Assembly: GCA_946406305.1 (NCBI GenBank)
Contig: CAMJKC010000045.1
Location: forward strand, 1-10,789
From: an uncultured Lachnospiraceae bacterium
Lineage (GTDB): Bacteria > Bacillota > Clostridia > Lachnospirales > Lachnospiraceae
Reading direction: 5' to 3'
DNA length: 10,789 nt
The notes under the pieces are model-generated. The model did not search any database. It was not told where the DNA came from and saw nothing but the letters and a program-made list of their open reading frames with translations. Within the stretch, counting starts at the first letter, position 1. Every line of letters begins with the position of its first letter. The position numbers and the translations under genes are program-made. This document shows positions 7,308 to 10,789 of the stretch, piece by piece.

Positions 7308-7331
7308 GGGGGTTAGGGATAGGGGGATGGG
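7308..7331 (+). other. G-quadruplex-forming motif
   Basis: Four G runs stand close together on the plus strand: G5 (7308-7312), loop TTA, G3 (7316-7318), loop ATA, G5 (7322-7326), loop AT, G3 (7329-7331). This meets the usual G3+ with loops of 1-7 nt rule with very short loops, which predicts a stable three-tier quadruplex. A further G5 lies upstream at 7288-7292. The motif is about 55 bp upstream of the secreted-protein gene, on the template strand of that gene. Confidence 0.8.
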
Positions 7332-7356
7332 CAATTCGTAGTGGTGATCAGAATTT

Positions 7357-7559
7357 GTAGGGGCGAGCACCGCGAGCCCTATTGCTACAGCCGGTAGTAG
7401 GGGCGAAGCTTTGCGAGCCCAAAGCTGTAGTGGTGAGCCCTTAGAGCCCAACTTGAGGTAGTCAGTAGTAGGGGCGAGCACTGCGAGCCCAAAACTGTAG
7501 GGGTGAGCACCGCGAGCCCCATTGCCACAGCCGGTAGTAGGGGTGAGCACTGCGAGCCC
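7357..7559. repeat. array of six 23-24 bp imperfect palindromes with alternating spacers
   Basis: Copies start at 7357, 7397, 7427, 7468, 7497 and 7537. Each begins GTAG, then about GGGCGAGC, a 3-nt loop and GCGAGCCC. The third copy is degenerate, and the second has an altered loop and one extra base. Start-to-start distances are 40, 30, 41, 29 and 40, so spacers alternate between 17-18 nt and 6 nt in a higher-order unit of about 70 bp. The first and third long spacers are nearly identical (ATTGC-ACAGCCGGTA), and so are the two short ones (AAAGCT, AAAACT). A truncated copy (GTAGTGGTGA) is at 7338-7347. No credible gene crosses the array. Confidence 0.88.
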
Positions 7560-7592
7560 ATATTGAGACATATTAGGTGGAGGTAGGGGGGG

Positions 7593-7736
7593 TATGTTAC
7601 AAGGGATGTTACAATTTTTTAATAGAACTTATATAAAGGGATATATAAATGTTGATAAAAATAATTATTTAAAAAAAATATATTAAATAGTTTAAATCAT
7701 AAAAATTTTAAGTTGAAATTTTTTATTAAAAAAAAT
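7593..7736. other. AT-rich spacer, no gene seen
   Basis: After the GC-rich island the sequence returns abruptly to high A+T. The only pattern is a close direct repeat ATGTTACAA (7594-7602 and 7606-7614, 12-bp period). No ORF with a ribosome binding site is visible on either strand. Confidence 0.4.
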
Positions 7737-7767
7737 AAAAAAGCCGTATTTAAAATACAGCTTTTTT
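7722..7767. terminator. terminator of the Asn-rich protein gene
   Basis: AAAAAAGC (7737-7744) pairs with GCTTTTTT (7760-7767), and inside them, past one C/A mismatch, GTATTT pairs with AAATAC. On the minus strand the hairpin is followed by a long T-rich tail (through 7722). It begins 24 nt past the stop codon at 7791. The T run on the plus strand makes it potentially bidirectional. Confidence 0.78.
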
Positions 7768-7790
7768 ACTTATAACAAATAATTCATTTT

Positions 7791-8261
7791 TTAGAAATTG
7801 TTAAAATATCTGTCATTTGGTAAATTTGATGGAAAGTTTTTATCATTTGGTCTATTGTAATTTTGATTTCCAAATTGATTATTATTTTTTCTAAACTGTC
7901 TATTATTTGAATTGTCACTATCATTTTTTGAATAATAATCTTTGTCATTTCCATTATTGCCGTTTTCAAATTCGTAAGGAGTTTTTTGATTATTATTTTC
8001 ATTCATGCCTGGGCGATTGAATTTGTTGTTGTCAAATTTATAAGGTCCTTTAAATTTGTCATTTTGAAATTCCATCATTTGGTTAAATTTTTCATTTGGC
8101 ATTTTTCTTTTTGGATTGACATTCATGCCAATAGATAAATTTATAATAGAAGTTATAAGACAAATGACAGAAATTATAAATGTTGGCAATATGAATTTTT
8201 GAGGTGTTTTAAAAAAATTACTTACTGAAGATTTAACATCTAATTTTTTTTTGTTTTCCAT
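7791..8261 (-). CDS. single-pass membrane protein with Asn-rich extracellular tail
   Basis: This 156-residue protein has a Lys-rich N-terminus (residues 1-22), one membrane segment (about 23-46, FILPTFIISVICLITSIINL) and a low-complexity hydrophilic tail. By count, 29 of the last 100 residues are Asn, with many Lys, Phe, Pro and Asp. Imperfect repeats such as PYKFDNN / PYEFENG and NRPNDKN / NLPNDRY suggest growth by duplication. The positive-inside rule places the N-terminus in the cytoplasm and the tail outside. No family is recognised; a cell-surface or envelope-associated role is plausible but unproven. It has its own terminator and a divergent promoter region, so it is probably monocistronic. 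The only Shine-Dalgarno, AGGAGG, lies 24 nt before the ATG, with a small hairpin between them. Confidence 0.75.
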   Translation of the reverse strand: MENKKKLDVKSSVSNFFKTPQKFILPTFIISVICLITSIINLSIGMNVNPKRKMPNEKFNQMMEFQNDKFKGPYKFDNNKFNRPGMNENNNQKTPYEFENGNNGNDKDYYSKNDSDNSNNRQFRKNNNQFGNQNYNRPNDKNFPSNLPNDRYFNNF

Positions 8262-8291
8262 AAGAATATAGGTTATAAAAACCTTCCTCCT
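8262..8291 (-). promoter_or_regulatory. remote Shine-Dalgarno with hairpin spacer
   Basis: On the minus strand AGGAGG (8291-8286) is 24 nt from the ATG at 8261, too far for normal initiation. Between them AGGTT and AACCT (8284-8280 and 8274-8270) can form a 5-bp stem with a 5-nt loop. Looping out these 15 nt leaves 9 nt, an optimal spacing. Without the hairpin the best in-frame codon at good distance would be a non-standard ATA. Confidence 0.5.
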
Positions 8292-8309
8292 TTTTTTAGT
8301 TTTACATAG

Positions 8310-8315
8310 ATTATA
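8310..8315 (-). promoter_or_regulatory. possible -10 element of the Asn-rich protein gene
   Basis: A perfect TATAAT is read on the minus strand, about 50 nt before the start codon and 19 nt before the Shine-Dalgarno. The -35 position (8338-8333) reads AAATTT, a poor match, so the assignment is tentative. Confidence 0.35.
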
Positions 8316-8383
8316 AAAGTAGATTGTGTTATAAATTTCTCTAAAAAAAGAATAAATATTTAATAATAAGTTAAGAAAGTGTG

Positions 8384-8417
8384 AAATTTAATAAAAATAG
8401 GCATTTTTATTAAATTT
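8384..8417. repeat. long perfect AT-rich inverted repeat in a divergent promoter region
   Basis: AAATTTAATAAAAAT (8384-8398) is the exact inverse of the 15 bases at 8403-8417, with loop AGGC. It lies between two divergent genes, 14 nt upstream of the -35 of the large surface protein. It has no separate T tail, and no upstream gene in either direction needs a terminator here. It could be an operator, a cruciform, or the end of a small untranslated RNA. Confidence 0.6.
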
Positions 8418-8431
8418 TAAGGTTATTATAC

Positions 8432-8460
8432 TTGAAAAAAGATTCAATATATTATAATAT
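8432..8460 (+). promoter_or_regulatory. promoter of the large surface protein gene
   Basis: TTGAAA (8432-8437) is followed after 17 nt by TAATAT (8455-8460). An overlapping perfect TATAAT (8453-8458) gives 15-nt spacing. Either arrangement suits a sigma-A-type promoter. The leader would be about 120 nt long, ending in GAGGT (8580-8584) before the ATG. Confidence 0.5.
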
Positions 8461-8589
8461 TATTATGTAGTATTATGTCTATTTATGTATCAAATTGTAA
8501 AATTATTTTCAGAAGATTTATGTCATATTGTAAAAAATCAAGATAATAAACAAAATACTTAATAGAATTTTTATTAAGCGAGGTAAAAA

Positions 8590-10789
8590 ATGAATAAAAT
8601 TAAAAGATTTTTATGTATTCTCCTTATTTTAAATATGGTATTTACGGGGAATGAAATGATTTTATTTGCAGAAAGTTTAAATGACTTTAAAGTAAATGAA
8701 ACTCTACATAGTGAAGATAATATATCTCATGAAGAGCAAGATGATTTGAAGTCTTTAGATGATGATGAAATTTATTATGAATCTGAAGGTGGAATAGAAA
8801 ATGAAATGGATGATGAGAGTCATGATGACATAATTAATAGTAATTATGAATCTGATAATTATGAGACGGAGTTCTATGAAGACATATTAGAAGATGAAGA
8901 TTTAAATGGTTTAAACTATGAAGAAGAAAATGAAGATATAAAATTAGAAAAAGAAGAAGAAATAATGAATGAAGAAGTAGATAAAGAAGGACAAGAAATA
9001 GTAAAAGAAGAAACGACAGAAAATAAAATAGAAGAGATAACAGATGGTGAAGTAAAAGAAGAGATTATAGAAGAAAAATCAGATGAAGAAACAACAAAAA
9101 TAGATGAACAAGAAGTAGCTTTAAAAGAAGAAAAAGAACAAGTTATAGAAGAAGATAAAGAAAAGGAAGCAATAAAAGATAACGATGAAATAAAAGAAAG
9201 TGATTTTTATAGTTTAGATATTTCAACAGTAAGTGAAGTTTCAAATAATTTTTTAGATGTAGAAATGAATATGAGAACTGAAAGCACAATTTCTGAAATA
9301 GAAGTAGTTGAAGAAGTGTTTTATGGTGAAGAAGAAAAATCAATTAAAGAAGTTCAGTGCATTGAATATCCTAAAACTAATTATAATTTTGACGAAGCAT
9401 TAGATTTATCTGGATTAAAAATTAAAGTGACATATGAAGATGATACCACAAGAGATATTATTTATAATGACCAAACAAAAGGAGATTTTCATCCGATAGT
9501 TGGTGCCAATAGTGATAATATCAAAATAAAAGATGTAGCAGCATTAATAATAAAATATAAAGATGTGCCTGTGAATTTTAATGGTGATAAAGATATTTTT
9601 GATATGCCATATTGTCCACTCATCATAAATAACATACCAGATGGATATAGTGGTAACTTAAGTGCTGGCAAATGGTCTGGGACAAATGTTTCTGATAAAA
9701 ATTGGAATATTGGTAGTAGTTTTATTGATAACTTTAAAAAATGTGCACCAGTATTAAAATATGAGGAAGGTGGTTATCTACAGTATATACCTTTATTTAA
9801 GTTTGATATGGAAGGAAATACTTTTAAATGCTTTCCAAGTATAACTGATGTGAATATTTACAGTTTAGGAATAGCAAAGAAAATACCTGCTACTATTGTG
9901 ACAAAACCAGATGATTATTTAATGGAATTTAAATTTAGAAATAAACTTATAAAAATGTTTGTAAATGTTTTAGTTGATGGAACAGTAAAATATAGTATAG
10001 ATAAAGAAATTGAATATAGTAGCATTAAAGTAAAAACTTTACCAGCCAAATTAAATTATATAGAAGGTGATAAGATTGATCCAACAGGACTTGAATTAAC
10101 TCTTACTCATAGCTCTTCTGAATCTGAAGATGAAGATAAAATAACAATTGGTGTAAGTTATACGGTTTTTTCACTTGATAGTAAATATAAATACGAATTA
10201 GAATTTGAGCCAGGTTTAGATACACCACTTACACCAGATAATAAAAAGTTGACAGTTAAATTTAAAGGGTTAAGTAAAGATATAGATATAAATGTAGCAG
10301 CTAATAGTGGGGACCTTGTAGATGTCACATTTGATTATATGTTTGATGAATTTCATTATGGAAGATATGTGACAGAAAGGGTGAATAGAGGTCAAACAAT
10401 TAATATACCTAAGATTGAAGAAAGAGACTATGTTAAAGGTCATAAATTTTTAGGGTTTAGAGTAAAGAAGGCAGATGGCACTTATGAAAAATTTACTTCT
10501 GATACTATAATTACAGAAAATATAGTTGTAGAAGCACATTGGGAAAAACAAAATTATGAAGTACGGATTCGTAAGAGTAGAACTGATGAGGAGGTTATAT
10601 ATACTTTCTATAGAAAGTATGGAGAAGAAATAATATTGCCATCTACAAAAGAAGAATTGATAAATAGAACTGGCATTGGGGAGGATAAAAGAGGGTGGAA
10701 GTTTAAAGGGTTTGAACGAAATACCTTTGGCGACAAATATGAAGATGTAGATAAAGTAGAGGCAGATCTTGATGGTAATATTTATTTAA
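8590..10789 (+). CDS. large secreted adhesin-like protein: acidic stalk, Ig-like domains, InlB-like repeats (3' partial)
   Basis: The frame is open from ATG 8590 to the window end (733 codons seen), with GAGGT 5 nt before the start. The signal peptide is MNKIKRFLCILLILNMVFTG and continues to a likely cleavage after LFA (about residue 28). Residues 30-240 are a highly acidic Glu/Asp/Lys-rich stalk. From residue 258 (YPKTNYNFDEALDLSGLKI) there is a bacterial group-3 Ig-like domain, and a second starts near 478 (TLPAKLNYIEGDKIDPTGLE). Both show the family pattern of a basic linker, DLSGL-type strand and VTY or LTL. Residues 577-656 match the InlB B-repeat/Flg_new pattern (VDVTFDYMF to VVEAHWEK, with KFLGF replacing the usual GW). 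A second such repeat begins at 657 (YEVRIRK, KGFERN). These families act in adhesion or as spacers on the cell surface. Anchoring (LPXTG, SLH or other) would be downstream. Confidence 0.9.
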   Translation, partial: MNKIKRFLCILLILNMVFTGNEMILFAESLNDFKVNETLHSEDNISHEEQDDLKSLDDDEIYYESEGGIENEMDDESHDDIINSNYESDNYETEFYEDILEDEDLNGLNYEEENEDIKLEKEEEIMNEEVDKEGQEIVKEETTENKIEEITDGEVKEEIIEEKSDEETTKIDEQEVALKEEKEQVIEEDKEKEAIKDNDEIKESDFYSLDISTVSEVSNNFLDVEMNMRTESTISEIEVVEEVFYGEEEKSIKEVQCIEYPKTNYNFDEALDLSGLKIKVTYEDDTTRDIIYNDQTKGDFHPIVGANSDNIKIKDVAALIIKYKDVPVNFNGDKDIFDMPYCPLIINNIPDGYSGNLSAGKWSGTNVSDKNWNIGSSFIDNFKKCAPVLKYEEGGYLQYIPLFKFDMEGNTFKCFPSITDVNIYSLGIAKKIPATIVTKPDDYLMEFKFRNKLIKMFVNVLVDGTVKYSIDKEIEYSSIKVKTLPAKLNYIEGDKIDPTGLELTLTHSSSESEDEDKITIGVSYTVFSLDSKYKYELEFEPGLDTPLTPDNKKLTVKFKGLSKDIDINVAANSGDLVDVTFDYMFDEFHYGRYVTERVNRGQTINIPKIEERDYVKGHKFLGFRVKKADGTYEKFTSDTIITENIVVEAHWEKQNYEVRIRKSRTDEEVIYTFYRKYGEEIILPSTKEELINRTGIGEDKRGWKFKGFERNTFGDKYEDVDKVEADLDGNIYL

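Larger units (their letters stand above)
7301..7580 (+). repeat. direct repeats bracketing the palindrome array
   Basis: CATATTAGGGGG (7301-7312) and CATATTAGGTGG (7569-7580) differ at one base, and the bases before them (GGAG and GAGA) are also similar. They flank the G-quadruplex and all six palindromes. The right copy leads into another G7 run (7586-7592). They may be element ends, a target duplication or remnants of tandem duplication. Confidence 0.5.

Noticed and set aside
7357..7559. CRISPR array
   Set aside because: Repeats are 23-24 bp but spacers are only 6 or 17-18 nt and are themselves repeated. Repeats also vary, and no cas gene is present.
7305..7571. 88-residue reading frame on the minus strand across the repeat array
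   Set aside because: It is made of translated repeats (GLAVLAPTT), has no ribosome binding site and exists only because the repeats lack stop codons.
7594..7614. Operator formed by two ATGTTACAA direct repeats
   Set aside because: A 12-bp spacing matches about one helix turn, but there is no promoter next to it. It may be a remnant of repeat duplication.
9143..9343. Leu-rich minus-strand frame
   Set aside because: It is the antisense of the Glu-rich stalk (GAA/GAG reads as TTC/CTC-type codons) and has no independent support.

Overview
The window comes from a very AT-rich, low-GC Gram-positive bacterium, most likely an anaerobic Clostridia-type Firmicute. The evidence is AT-rich codon use, AGGAGG-type ribosome binding sites, a Gram-positive heterodimeric ABC exporter, a lipoprotein and large secreted surface proteins with bacterial Ig-like and InlB-type repeats. 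The species cannot be named from the sequence. No rRNA, tRNA, transposase or phage gene is visible.

Positions 1-2807 hold the end of one ABC exporter half-transporter and a complete second one, overlapping by 17 nt. Together they form a heterodimer with one degenerate and one canonical ATP site. Positions 2912-4117 encode a dicarboxylate/acidic amino acid:cation symporter, closed by an intrinsic terminator. Positions 4375-5895 encode a polytopic membrane protein of uncertain function, whose reading frame carries GC-rich repeat units in a predicted loop. A short lipoprotein gene follows 32 nt later. Its last codons lie inside a bidirectional terminator shared with a convergent secreted-protein gene (7254 to 6427).

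Positions 7255-7592 form a striking GC-rich island upstream of that secreted-protein gene. It contains a poly-G tract that embeds the Shine-Dalgarno sequence, a G-quadruplex motif on the other strand, and six copies of a 23-24 bp imperfect palindrome with alternating spacers. The same palindrome is inserted in frame in the membrane-protein gene 2.4 kb away. Next come a small membrane-anchored Asn-rich protein (minus strand), a divergent promoter region with a long AT-rich dyad, and the first 733 codons of a very large secreted protein. That protein has an acidic stalk, two Ig-like domains and InlB-like repeats, and it runs off the window.

As a whole, the left part is ordinary transport housekeeping and the right part looks like a cell-surface island. 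The best candidates for something new are the poly-G/G-quadruplex/palindrome complex in front of the secreted-protein gene, the octapeptide SAFVTKAE whose codons are palindromic at all non-wobble positions, and the spread of a palindromic repeat both between and inside genes. These suggest a phase-variable or recombining surface-protein locus. That interpretation is inference.
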